A stretch of DNA of 23,565 nucleotides, taken from an uncultured Eubacteriales bacterium (lineage in GTDB: Bacteria; Bacillota; Clostridia; Oscillospirales; CAG-272). The DNA is taken from NCBI GenBank assembly GCA_934434925.1, contig CAKSAC010000018.1:1-23565 (forward strand), read 5' to 3'. A model generated the notes under the pieces. It was not told where the DNA came from and made no database searches. It saw only the letters and a list, made by a program, of their open reading frames with translations. The position numbers were made by a program, and so were the translations under genes. Shown here one piece after another: positions 13,364 to 21,306 of the stretch (its first letter is position 1; each line of letters starts with the position of its first letter).

Positions 13364-13993
13364 ATGTGCAGAAAAAACGAAAGCACCCATCCGAAAACCC
13401 CTGTCCGGCAAACAGAACAGGCCGCCGGGGAACCGGTCGCAAGTCATGCCAAACGCCGCGCCGTGCGCGGTCTTTATAATGTGCGTGTGCTGACCTTTGC
13501 CGCCTCGATGACCGCCGTCTCCTATCTGCTCGGCGCGCTGGCCAAGCTGTTACAGGGAACCGGCGTTCTCCGCCTGACCCTGGAAAATCTGCCCGTGATT
13601 TTCTCGGCCATCCTCTGCGGGCCGTTTGTCGGCGCAGCCGTCGGCGCGGGGGCGGATATCCTGTCCTGCCTCACCGCCGGACAACCGTGGAACCCGCTCA
13701 TTACCGTCGGAGTGGTCGTTATCGGTCTGGTCGCCGGATTCCTCGGTCGGAAAATTCGCCCCGGCACCCCCTCTTTTCTGCCGATCCTGCGGGTCGAACT
13801 CGCCGCGCATTTTCTCGGTTCGGTTCTGATAAAGAGTGCGGCGCTTGCCTGGCTTTTCCGGGTCGATATCGCCTATCTTTCCCTGCGGATCCCGATTTAT
13901 CTCGCCATTTCGTTAATCGAAACCTTTATTCTGTTCTTTCTTTTTTCATCACCGGCTCTTCTTCGGCCGCTGGAAGGAATCATGCGCAAATGA
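13364..13993 (+). CDS. folT: Folate ECF transporter substrate-binding membrane protein FolT
   Basis: 209 residues from ATG 13364, preceded by AAAGGAGG; an in-frame ATG at 13334 lies inside the expression platform and is rejected. A polar ~45-residue cytosolic head precedes about six hydrophobic segments (ending ALLRPLEGIMRK). LENLPVIFSAILCGPFVGAAVGAGADILSCL is typical of the S-component fold (an ECF transporter of the FolT/YqfD group with the P-x5-G-P-x2-G pattern). It would capture folates and pass them to a shared ECF module encoded elsewhere. The THF riboswitch upstream and folC immediately downstream (ATGA overlap) make the folate assignment strong. Confidence 0.9.
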   Translation: MCRKNESTHPKTPVRQTEQAAGEPVASHAKRRAVRGLYNVRVLTFAASMTAVSYLLGALAKLLQGTGVLRLTLENLPVIFSAILCGPFVGAAVGAGADILSCLTAGQPWNPLITVGVVVIGLVAGFLGRKIRPGTPSFLPILRVELAAHFLGSVLIKSAALAWLFRVDIAYLSLRIPIYLAISLIETFILFFLFSSPALLRPLEGIMRK

Positions 13994-15435
13994 ACGCCCG
14001 TAAAAAAAATCTGACAGCCCGTCCGGAAGATTGCGCTTTTTCTGCGGAAAATGCCGCCCTTTCACCGGATTCTCCCCTCACCCCGCCGGTCGGGAAAGAT
14101 CCCCCCGCCGGCATGCCCTCCCCTTCTCTTCCCCCTTCGTCACCGGCTGACGCTCCGCCCGATTTTGCCGCCGCCATGGACTATATCCGCGCGGTTTCCT
14201 GGCAGGGGAGCCGTCCGGGGCTTTCGCGTGTACGGGCGCTTTGTCATGCCCTCGGCGACCCGCAGAATTCTCTCCGCTTTCTGCACATAGCGGGAACCAA
14301 CGGCAAAGGCTCTGTTTCGGCCATGCTCGACTCTGTTCTGCGCGCGGCGGGATACTCGGTCGGTCTTTATACATCCCCCTATATTTACCGGTTCACCGAA
14401 CGCATCCGCTACAACGGCATTCCGATTTCCGAAGAGGATTTCGGGCGCATTATCGCAAAGATCCGCCCGCTTGCCGCCGCGATGGAAGACCGCCCCACGG
14501 AGTTTGAACTGATTACCGCCGCGGCTTTCGTTTATTACGCCGAAAAACGACCGGATTTTGTGGTGCTGGAAGTCGGCCTCGGCGGCCGTCTGGATGCCAC
14601 CAATATCATCGAAACGCCGATTCTCTCGCTTGTGACCGGGATTTCGCTCGATCACACCGCCGTCCTCGGCGATACCGAAGAAAAGATCGCCGCCGAAAAG
14701 GCCGGCATTTTCCGTGCCGGGGTTCCCGTCGTTTGCGGCGCCGTCTCCGCCCCGGTCGCGGCCGTCCTTTCCGAAAAAGCAAAAGAGGTCGGAGCGCCGC
14801 TCACCTTTACCGATCCCTCGCTTCTTTTTGTCGCGGACGTCACGCAAAGCGGCATCACTTTTTCTTACGGAGAATGGCGCGATCTGCAGATTCCGTTCGC
14901 CGCACTCTATCAGCCTGCCAATGCCGCCGCCGTGCTGACAGCCGTTGCCGGATTGCGGCGCGCGGGTCTTCGCCTTCCGGAAGCCGATGTTCGCCGCGGA
15001 CTGGCCGACGTACGCTGGCCGGGGCGCTTTGAGTTCTTTTCACGCGACCCCGATGTCATCTATGACGGTTCACACAATCCGGAGGGGATCGCCGCCACCC
15101 TCGCCACGGCCGAACGTCTCTACCCGGGGAAAAAGTTCGTCCTGCTCTCCGGAGTCATGCAGGATAAAAACTATCAGGATATGGCAAAAATCCTCGCGCC
15201 GCACGTGTTTCGCGTCTTCACCGTCCGCCCCGACAACCCCCGTGCGCTCGATGCCGGAGCCTATGCCGACGCCTTTTTCGCCTGCGGGGTTCCCGCCACC
15301 GCCTGCCGGACGGTCGATGCCGGTATGACGGCGGCACGCGCCGCGGCCGAAGAAGAAGCGGCCCCCCTCTTTATCCTCGGTTCTCTTTATCTCTACCGAG
15401 AGGCGTACGATGCGTTTTTTGCGCAAAAAATGTAA
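13990..15435 (+). CDS. folC: Folylpolyglutamate synthase / dihydrofolate synthase FolC
   Basis: 481 residues from ATG 13990, overlapping the folT stop as ATGA with GGAAGGA upstream. Standard FolC is ~420-440. The first ~62 residues are Pro/Ser/Ala-rich and low-complexity; an alternative start is Met63 (14176, MDYIRAVSW), where family similarity begins. The P-loop is HIAGTNGKGSVSAML, followed by LYTSPYIYRFTERIRYNG, the ligase loop VVLEVGLGGRLDATN, the SLDHTAVLG motif, and YDGSHNPEG in the C-terminal Mur-ligase domain. The enzyme adds glutamates to folates, trapping what FolT imports. It shares promoter and riboswitch with folT. Confidence 0.94.
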   Translation: MNARKKNLTARPEDCAFSAENAALSPDSPLTPPVGKDPPAGMPSPSLPPSSPADAPPDFAAAMDYIRAVSWQGSRPGLSRVRALCHALGDPQNSLRFLHIAGTNGKGSVSAMLDSVLRAAGYSVGLYTSPYIYRFTERIRYNGIPISEEDFGRIIAKIRPLAAAMEDRPTEFELITAAAFVYYAEKRPDFVVLEVGLGGRLDATNIIETPILSLVTGISLDHTAVLGDTEEKIAAEKAGIFRAGVPVVCGAVSAPVAAVLSEKAKEVGAPLTFTDPSLLFVADVTQSGITFSYGEWRDLQIPFAALYQPANAAAVLTAVAGLRRAGLRLPEADVRRGLADVRWPGRFEFFSRDPDVIYDGSHNPEGIAATLATAERLYPGKKFVLLSGVMQDKNYQDMAKILAPHVFRVFTVRPDNPRALDAGAYADAFFACGVPATACRTVDAGMTAARAAAEEEAAPLFILGSLYLYREAYDAFFAQKM

Positions 15436-15460
15436 ACATAACTTGTCTTGTAGTCACGGA

Positions 15461-15491
15461 AAAAGGCCGGGGAGAAAAAGCCCGGTCTTTT
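15461..15491 (+). terminator. Rho-independent terminator after folC
   Basis: AAAAGGCCGGG (15461-15471) pairs with CCCGGTCTTTT (15481-15491), 11 pairs with one G-U, around a 9-nt loop. It begins 25 nt after the folC stop. The downstream T-run is short (TTTT), but on the opposite strand the hairpin is followed by a better U-tract, so it may be bidirectional. Confidence 0.75.
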
Positions 15492-15494
15492 CGC

Positions 15495-15523
15495 TTGCAA
15501 AAAACGGGAAAATATGATACAAT
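15495..15523 (+). promoter_or_regulatory. Sigma-A promoter of pcrA
   Basis: TTGCAA (15495-15500), 17-bp spacer, TACAAT (15518-15523). It directly follows the folC terminator and gives a ~58-nt leader before the pcrA start codon. Confidence 0.75.
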
Positions 15524-15587
15524 ATTGTTAATTGGGCTTTTGACCGAAAAGCGAAAAACCATCGCAGAACAGCAAGGGGAACACAGT

Positions 15588-17981
15588 ATGGATTCTTTGA
15601 ACGAACGCTATCTCGCCGCCAAACGGGCGCTTTTCCGCCGATATTATGAAGAAGGGCTGAAACTCAACCCCCCGCAGTGCGAAGCTGTCTGCGCGGAAAA
15701 CGGCCCGGTACTGGTGCTGGCCGGGGCCGGCAGCGGCAAGACCACGGTTCTTGTACGCCGGATCGTTCATCTCATCCGGTACGGCGATGCCTATTCCACC
15801 GATTTCATCCCTTTCGGTCTTTCCGCAGAGCGCGTGGCCGAACTGGAAGAAGCCGCCGGGACCGCTTCCCCCGAAGACATTGCCGAAATCCTGAACGAAT
15901 TCATTCACACCCCCTGCCAACCCTTCCGCATGCTGGCCATCACCTTCACCAACAAGGCCGCCGCCGAGATTCGCGACCGGCTTGCAAACGCTTTTGAAGA
16001 TCCGTCCATCGGTGCCGAAATCTGGTCCGGGACTTTTCACTCGGTCTGTATGCGGATTTTGCGCGTTCACGCCGCCGAGGCCGGCTATCGGAACGGCTTT
16101 TCCGTCTATGACACCGACGATCAGAAACGCGTGGTATGCGATGCCATGAAAGCCCTGCATATCGATGAAAAATACCTGTCGCCGAAGAACGTCCTGTTCA
16201 GTATCAGCGATGCCAAAAACCGCCTGATCCCTCCGGAAGAGTTTCCCGATGAAGGCGATTTCCGTCTCCGGCAGATCGGCCGGATTTATGTCGAATATCA
16301 GCGTCGGCTTGAAACGGCCAACGCCCTCGATTTTGACGATATTATCATGAAGACCGTCTCGCTCCTGGAAAAACACCCGGATATCGCCGACCACTATCAG
16401 AAAAAAATCCGTTATGTCTGCATCGACGAATATCAGGACACCAACGGGGCACAGTTCCGCCTTTCCGAATTGCTGAGTGCCGGATGGCGCAATATCATGG
16501 TGGTCGGAGACGATGACCAGAGCATCTACCGGTTCCGGGGGGCCACGGTCGAAAACATTCTGAGTTTTGACAAAATCTATCCGGATGCCCGTGTCATCAA
16601 ACTGGAACAAAACTACCGGAGCACCGGCAATATTCTGGCCGCCGCCAATGCGGTCATCTCCCATAACGAGACCCGTCATGAGAAAAAACTTTGGTGTGAT
16701 GCCCCTGCGGGTGACAAGATTTGTTTACATAAATCCGAAAATCAGAACGACGAAGCAATCTGGATCAAAGAAAAAATCATGCAGGAGGTCATTCGCAATC
16801 ATCGCCGTTATCGCGATTGTGCCGTTCTTTACCGGCTGAACGAAATGTCTCGTTCAATTGAAAGCGTTCTGGCCAAGAGCGGGATTCCTTATCGTGTTTT
16901 CGGCGGTCAGCGCTTTTACGACCGCAAGGAGATTCGCGACATGGTGGCTTATCTTCATCTGATCGCCAACCCCGCCGACGATGTACGCCTGCGCCGTATC
17001 ATCAACGAGCCGAAACGCAAAATCGGAGAAACGACCGTCGAAACCGTTGCCCGTATCGCCATGCAAAACGCTCTCAGCATGAGCGAAGTCCTTGCCGGGG
17101 CCGCCTCTTATCCGGAATTGCAGAAGGCCGCCGCGCGCCTTTCCGACTTCTCCGGCCTGATGTCCGGTCTCCGTGCGCTCGATTGCGGGATCCCGGAGCT
17201 GATCCGGCAGATCTGTGAAAAGAGCGGGTACGGTGAAATGTTGCAGGCCGAGGGAGAGACCGGCAAGACCCGTATCGATAACATCCGGGAACTGGAGAGC
17301 GCCGCCGCCGAATACGAAGAGCGCGCCGAGGCCCCGACGCTTGTCGGATTTTTGGAAGAAGTTTCGCTCGTCAGCGATATCGACAAATACGATGAAAATG
17401 CCGACGCCGTGGTTCTGATGACGATCCACAGCGCCAAAGGGCTGGAATTCCCGGTGGTCTTTCTTCCCGGTATGGAAGAAGGCGTTTTTCCCGGCACTCC
17501 CTGTTTTTCCGACCCGTCCGAACTCTCCGAAGAGCGCCGCCTTGCTTATGTCGCCCTGACCCGCGCCAAGGAAAAAGTTTATATTTCTTATGCGCATGAG
17601 CGTATGATGTACGGTCGCACTTCTGCCAATCCGCTCTCCCGTTTTGTGCGTACCGAGATTCCCGACAGTCTGCTGTCCGAAGAGCGGGCGGTTGATTTTT
17701 CACCGGCTCCGCAAAGACCTTATACGCCGCCCCGTCGCCGTTCCGCCCCGCTCTCCGGGGAATTTCTGCGCCATCCGACCAACCCCACCGCCCCGTCCGG
17801 CCACTCTGCCGGAAAGCCCGCGCGTCTCGCCGCCGGTACCCGCGTCCGCCATGCCCTGTTCGGAGACGGCACAATCCTCACCGTGCGCGATATGGGCGGA
17901 GACTACCTCTATGAAGTCGCCTTTGACAGCGGCTCAACCAAAAAACTGATGGCGACCTACGCCCGCCTTACCTCTCTTTGA
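15588..17981 (+). CDS. pcrA: UvrD/PcrA-family 3'-5' DNA helicase
   Basis: 797 residues from ATG 15588 with AGGGGA upstream. Superfamily 1 motifs are in order: Walker A LAGAGSGKTTVL (44-55), AITFTNKAAAEIRDRL, SGTFHSVCMRILR, Walker B CIDEYQDTN, GDDDQSIYRFRGA, LEQNYRST, MTIHSAKGLEFPVVFLPGMEEG and YVALTRAKEKVYISYA. A Pro-rich linker leads to a C-terminal Tudor-like domain (RVRHALFGDGTILTVRDMGG) that in PcrA/UvrD binds RNA polymerase. It acts in nucleotide excision repair, replication restart and conflict resolution. Between Walker A and motif Ia (~64-113) there are about 40 extra residues relative to Bacillus PcrA, including an acidic helix. It is monocistronic. Confidence 0.96.
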   Translation: MDSLNERYLAAKRALFRRYYEEGLKLNPPQCEAVCAENGPVLVLAGAGSGKTTVLVRRIVHLIRYGDAYSTDFIPFGLSAERVAELEEAAGTASPEDIAEILNEFIHTPCQPFRMLAITFTNKAAAEIRDRLANAFEDPSIGAEIWSGTFHSVCMRILRVHAAEAGYRNGFSVYDTDDQKRVVCDAMKALHIDEKYLSPKNVLFSISDAKNRLIPPEEFPDEGDFRLRQIGRIYVEYQRRLETANALDFDDIIMKTVSLLEKHPDIADHYQKKIRYVCIDEYQDTNGAQFRLSELLSAGWRNIMVVGDDDQSIYRFRGATVENILSFDKIYPDARVIKLEQNYRSTGNILAAANAVISHNETRHEKKLWCDAPAGDKICLHKSENQNDEAIWIKEKIMQEVIRNHRRYRDCAVLYRLNEMSRSIESVLAKSGIPYRVFGGQRFYDRKEIRDMVAYLHLIANPADDVRLRRIINEPKRKIGETTVETVARIAMQNALSMSEVLAGAASYPELQKAAARLSDFSGLMSGLRALDCGIPELIRQICEKSGYGEMLQAEGETGKTRIDNIRELESAAAEYEERAEAPTLVGFLEEVSLVSDIDKYDENADAVVLMTIHSAKGLEFPVVFLPGMEEGVFPGTPCFSDPSELSEERRLAYVALTRAKEKVYISYAHERMMYGRTSANPLSRFVRTEIPDSLLSEERAVDFSPAPQRPYTPPRRRSAPLSGEFLRHPTNPTAPSGHSAGKPARLAAGTRVRHALFGDGTILTVRDMGGDYLYEVAFDSGSTKKLMATYARLTSL

Positions 17982-18834
17982 ACCCAAATCCCAAACGCCT
18001 CTCCCCCTTCGGGATTTTTTCCGCATTTTTTCCTTCCCGGGAATTTTTCCGCATTCTTTCTCCCTTTCCCGGGAATTTCTTTTCTCTGCCCCTCTCTCCC
18101 GCCGCTTGCCCCTTTTTCCCTGCCCGCGGCCGAGTTCCCTTCTCTCCCTCGCGCCCTCTCCCCCGCCCGCGGCCAGATTTTCTTTTCTCTCCCACCGGAA
18201 CCGCCCCATGCCCCTCTTTCAAAAATCTTCGCCCCGCCGGCTGATTTTCATCGCCCGGTTTGTCTTTTGCCGACCGATTTCTCTTCCCCGGCCACCCCAA
18301 AAAAAAAAAAGCGGCCGCCCCGCGCCCCTCTTTCAAAAATCCTCGCCCCACCGGCTGATTTTCCATCGCCCGGTTTTCCTTCTCCCCCGCGACCCGCTCG
18401 CTCAAAAATAAATCCTCGCCCCGCCGCCCCCTCTCTATCCGGCCGCCGTATGCCCCTTTTTCCCCACCCGCGGCCGGGGTTTCCTTCTCCCTCGCGCCCT
18501 CTCCCCCGCCGGAACCGGCCTCATGCCCCTCTCTCAAAAAATCTTCGCCCCGCCGGCTGATTTTCATCGCCCGGTTTGTCTTTTGCCGACCGATTTCTCT
18601 TCCCCGGCCACCCCCAAAAAAGAAAAAGCGGCCGCCCCGCGCCCCTCTCCCACCGCTTGCCCCTTTTTCCCTGCCCGCGGCCGGGTTTTCTTTTCTCCCC
18701 CGCACTCGTCTCCGCCCGCCCCCGGCCACCGCTTGCCCCTTTTTCCCTGCCCGCACCCCGTCTTTTTCTTTTTCCTGCGGCCGTTTTCTCTTTCCCTTCC
18801 GCCATCGCCTTTTCCCGCTGTCTTTTCGACGCAA
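17982..18834. repeat. ~850-bp C/T-rich non-coding tract with dispersed direct repeats
   Basis: The plus strand is overwhelmingly C and T, so the minus strand is almost stop-free in several frames without being coding. It contains two ~125-bp near-identical repeats, copy A 18208-18330 and copy B 18522-18648, each ordered CATGCCCCTCT-(TC)-CAAAAATCTTCG, CCGGCTGATTTTCATCGCCC, GGTTTGTCTTTTGCCGACCG, ATTTCTCTTCCCCGGCCACC, an A-run and GCGGCCGCCCCGCG. A partial copy lies at ~18322-18380. Shorter motifs such as CCCCTTTTTCCCTGCCCGCG recur at least four times. Related copies occur downstream of the deoR gene (20551-20988). No transposase or inverted terminal repeats are visible. Confidence 0.85.
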
Positions 18835-18891
18835 AAAAGCCCTTCCCGCCATATGCGCCATACCACAATGCGCGTACCCGGGAGGGCTTTT
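18835..18891. terminator. Bidirectional terminator hairpin
   Basis: AAAAGCCCTTCCCG (18835-18848) pairs with CGGGAGGGCTTTT (18879-18891) with one bulged base. The inner part TGCGC/GCGCG can add pairs. The A-run/T-run on the two arms gives U-tracts in both directions. It could end leaky pcrA transcripts and the minus-strand ygjV-like transcript. Confidence 0.65.
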
Positions 18892-19158
18892 CATTTCATC
18901 AGGACTTTGCGTAACAGGGCCCCTGTCGGTCATGCGCCGCTCAACACATCAAAAAAGGGGGTCCTGAAAACATATCCGGTCTCCGTTAAAACTTCATCGG
19001 TTCGCCGCGTTCAAAATTTCGTCCGGAAGACCGGTTTGCAGCCGGATGGATTTTGTTTGAAATCTGTATTTCTGCGCGTTTTCGCACATCGGGCAGCGCC
19101 GGGCAGACGGCCCTTTTCAGCGCTTCAACGGCTCCTTCGATTCCGGCACGTTCAAGGC
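18892..19158. other. Non-coding gap, no supported gene
   Basis: The ~267 bp between the terminator and the stop of the YgjV-family gene show no frame with a ribosome binding site and no recognisable RNA. Open frames passing through it are short and shadow the neighbouring C/T-rich region. It may be a 3' untranslated region of the minus-strand gene. Confidence 0.5.
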
Positions 19159-19731
19159 TTACTCGTTTTCCGTGCTTTCGGTCGGTTGCTCGGCTTCGGC
19201 AGTCGAGGCAAGCGGCAAGGGTTTTCTGTAAAAACGCCAGAGCGAAATCAGGGTCGAAGTGACGGTCATAGCTTCGGCAATCAGACCGCCGAGAGAGAAG
19301 AAAACAGAGTTATAAAAAATCCAGCAGGCAGACATGACCAGTGTGATATACCGCATATGCTTCTGATTCTTCATCCCGAAAGCGATCGTTGACAGGAGTT
19401 TTCCCACCAGCGCCACAAGACTGGTCAGCCCTGCAAATGTGTACGCCGCCGAGGCCGTAAAAAGAAGACAGAAGAATATCTGCGTCAGGCGTGTGCTTTT
19501 TTCTTTTCTGACCTGAAAGGCAAACAGCAGATTGCGCACAATGCTGGCAAAATTCAGAAATGCGCCGGTATAAGCCCCTAACAGCAGATACTGCATTCCG
19601 GACAATGCCTCATTGCAGGTGCGGAAACACATCAACTTCGTATGACTGCGGCACTGGAAAGCAATCGCATTGAGAATCGGAACCAGAATTCCGATTCCCT
19701 GTACCAAAAGAAAATATTCAAGTTCTGTCAT
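19159..19731 (-). CDS. YgjV-family inner membrane protein
   Basis: 190 residues with about six to seven hydrophobic segments, starting at the N-terminus (LVQGIGILVPILNAIAFQ). It has the family pattern CRSHTKLMCFRTCNEALSGMQYLLLGAYTGAFLNFASIVRNLLFAF and later ITLVMSACWIFYNSVFFSLGGLIAEAM. The YgjV family (bacterial inner membrane protein, distantly SWEET-like) has no settled function. The C-terminal ~20 residues are polar and Glu/Thr-rich and probably cytosolic. GAGGAAA lies before ATG 19731. It is divergent from the deoR-type gene and may be its target. Confidence 0.8.
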   Translation of the reverse strand: MTELEYFLLVQGIGILVPILNAIAFQCRSHTKLMCFRTCNEALSGMQYLLLGAYTGAFLNFASIVRNLLFAFQVRKEKSTRLTQIFFCLLFTASAAYTFAGLTSLVALVGKLLSTIAFGMKNQKHMRYITLVMSACWIFYNSVFFSLGGLIAEAMTVTSTLISLWRFYRKPLPLASTAEAEQPTESTENE

Positions 19732-19764
19732 CTTGCATTTCCTCGCTTTCTATGCTATGATTCT

Positions 19765-19820
19765 ATCATACGAACATTCAAAACACAAGATTTGTTCGTT
19801 ATATATGTAAATGAACATTT
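19765..19820. promoter_or_regulatory. Divergent ygjV/deoR promoters with candidate operator
   Basis: Plus strand: TTCAAA (19777-19782), 17 bp, TATATA (19800-19805), for the deoR gene. Minus strand: TTGTGT, 17 bp, TAGAAT, reading toward the ygjV gene. The CGAACA (19771-19776) / TGTTCG (19793-19798) inverted repeat lies across both, and a further TGAACA is at 19812-19817. This layout suits joint control and autoregulation by the DeoR protein; it is inferred from position. Confidence 0.5.
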
Positions 19821-19838
19821 TCCCGATAAGGAGAAAAC

Positions 19839-20561
19839 ATGGAACTGAACGAAAGACAACAGCAGATTTACGCGCTCCTGCAAGAGAAAAAAAGCCTGCG
19901 CGTCAAGGAACTTGCGCGCACCCTGTACGTGGCGGAAATGACGATCCGGCGCGATCTGACCGAGATGGAAAGCGCCGGCTATCTGCACCGTTATCACGGC
20001 GGGGCGGTTCTGCCGGATGAGCGATTTGCCAGTCCCATCATTTTGCGCCGATATGAGCATGATACCGAAAAACGCCGGCTTGCCAAGCGGGCATCGGCCT
20101 GGCTTTCAGACGGTATCAGCGTGTTTCTGGATTCCTCTTCCACCACCGCTTATCTCATCCCGCATCTTACCCGGTATCGCGGCCTCTCGGTCTTCACGAA
20201 CTCGGTCTATTCCTCCTGTCAATTGGCGGAACAACACATTCCGCATCATCTGCTCGGCGGGGATTATCTGGAACAGGATATGTGTACCGTCGGCAGTGTA
20301 ACAGAGGAAGAAGCCTCGCGCCTGAATGTGGATGTTGCTTTCTTTTCAATCTATGCCATGACCGATGACGGCCTGCTGACCGATTATTCCGCTCTGCAAC
20401 AGGCCGTGCGCCGCCGGATTCTGGAAAATGCCAAAGCCGGTGTCTTTCTCTTGGAAAGCGTCAAAATCCATTGCCCGCCGAGCCTTTATACGCTTTGCCG
20501 CGCGGAAGATGTCGCCGCCGTTCTCACCCCGGAAAACGACCCCCTTTCCCCCGCCGACTGA
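19839..20561 (+). CDS. DeoR-family transcriptional regulator
   Basis: 240 residues from ATG 19839 with AAGGAG upstream. The N-terminal DeoR helix-turn-helix (1-57) has RQQQIYALLQEKKSLRVKELA and the signature VAEMTIRRDLTEMESAGYLHRYHGGAV. The C-terminal sugar-phosphate sensor domain (~75-230) has FLDSSSTTAYLIPHL, VFTNSVYSSCQLA, LLGGDYLEQDMCTVGSVTEE and FFSIYAMTDDGLLTDYS. The family usually represses sugar catabolic genes and responds to a phosphosugar. No sugar operon is adjacent; the divergent ygjV-like gene is the nearest possible target. The last few codons run into the C/T-rich repeat that follows. Confidence 0.92.
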   Translation: MELNERQQQIYALLQEKKSLRVKELARTLYVAEMTIRRDLTEMESAGYLHRYHGGAVLPDERFASPIILRRYEHDTEKRRLAKRASAWLSDGISVFLDSSSTTAYLIPHLTRYRGLSVFTNSVYSSCQLAEQHIPHHLLGGDYLEQDMCTVGSVTEEEASRLNVDVAFFSIYAMTDDGLLTDYSALQQAVRRRILENAKAGVFLLESVKIHCPPSLYTLCRAEDVAAVLTPENDPLSPAD

Positions 20562-20990
20562 TTTTCCATCGCCCGGTTTGTCTTTCCCGCCCGATTTCTC
20601 TTTCCCGGCCGATTTCTCTTCCCCGGCCGATTTCTCTTCCCCGGCCGCCCGGCCCGCCCCCAAAAAGAAAAAAAGGAAATCTCGCCTTTCCCCCTATTCT
20701 CATTTTTCGCGCTCTTTTATCACGCGCGGAACTCTGCCCGCCCCCCAAAAGAAAAATTCCACCCGCGTTCCCCGACCGATTTCTATTCCCCGGCCACAAG
20801 CCCCAAAAAGCGGCCGCCCGGTAACTCCCACACGCCGCAAAAATCTCTCGCGCCCGTGCAACAAGCCCCCAAGGACCCCCTGGGCGACCGCAGGCGCGTT
20901 TTTCTTTTCATTCCCTTTCGTTTCTCCCCCGCCGCAAGCCCCAAAAAGAAAAAGCCGGCCGCCTTGCCCCCCACACGCCGCGAAAGATTA
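20551..20990. repeat. Second C/T-rich repeat region, related to 17982-18834
   Basis: Copy C (20551-20650) shares CTGATTTTCCATCGCCCGG, TTTGTCTTTC and CCGATTTCTCTTCCCCGGCC with copies A and B. It contains three tandem 18-bp units CGGCCGATTTCTCTTCCC at 20588-20605, 20606-20623 and 20624-20641. Copy D (20770-20820, CCGACCGATTTCTATTCCCC, then GGCC, AAAAAG and GCGGCCGCCC) and copy E (~20931-20988) share a CAAGCCCCAAAAAG...CCCACACGCCGC arrangement. The region starts inside the last deoR codons and contains no supported gene. Confidence 0.8.
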
Positions 20991-21036
20991 TGCCGCAACT
21001 ATGCCGAACCGCATGCAGCGGCTTTTTTCTTTTATC
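20991..21036 (+). terminator. Weak candidate terminator
   Basis: GCCGC and GCGGC (ending before TTTTTTCTTTTAT) can pair, with an inner CCGC-ATGCA-GCGG option. The stem is short but the T-run is good. It could end the deoR transcript about 450 nt after its stop. Confidence 0.35.
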
Positions 21037-21090
21037 CGGCGAAATATCAGCCAAAACCGAGGAATTATACCGGAAAATTCTCATAAAAAA

Positions 21091-21119
21091 TGTTCATCAA
21101 TTATCATAATCAGTGAACA
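21091..21119. promoter_or_regulatory. 29-bp palindrome, candidate operator
   Basis: TGTTCA-TCA-ATTAT-C-ATAAT-CAG-TGAACA is a two-part palindrome in which the outer (6 bp) and inner (5 bp) arms are perfect. It lies ~80 bp upstream of the -35 box of the surface-protein gene. The spaced, symmetric, AT-rich form is like an operator for a dimeric or tetrameric regulator. Confidence 0.55.
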
Positions 21120-21198
21120 AAATCCGCTGTTTTTACGCGCCGGAGAAGGCGGCGGGAAACATATATGCAACAAAATAACCAAAAACGGGTTGTTGGTA

Positions 21199-21227
21199 TT
21201 GACATTATTGTATAGCTGCTATATAAT
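21199..21227 (+). promoter_or_regulatory. Sigma-A promoter of the BspA-like gene
   Basis: TTGACA (21199-21204), 17-bp spacer, TATAAT (21222-21227), a fully consensus pair. The inverted repeat TATAG-CTG-CTATA (21211-21223) fills the spacer and touches the -10 box. The leader is ~73 nt and ends with AAAAAGGAG before ATG 21307. Confidence 0.85.
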
Positions 21228-21306
21228 ACGGAAAAAGAAAATACACTGATTACATATATCGATGAACAAGATAATAAATCCCATAGGCAGAAAAAGGAGC
21301 GTTGTT

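Noticed and set aside
17968..18933. Minus-strand frames of ~100-320 codons, Gly/Arg/Glu/Lys-rich
   Set aside because: Several frames are open at once because the strand is G/A-rich and nearly stop-free; there is no ribosome binding site and the content only restates the DNA repeats.
20428..21249. Plus-strand frame of 273 codons overlapping the deoR end and the repeat region
   Set aside because: It has Pro/Ser/Lys low-complexity content from the C/T repeat, begins inside deoR in another frame, and lacks a ribosome binding site.
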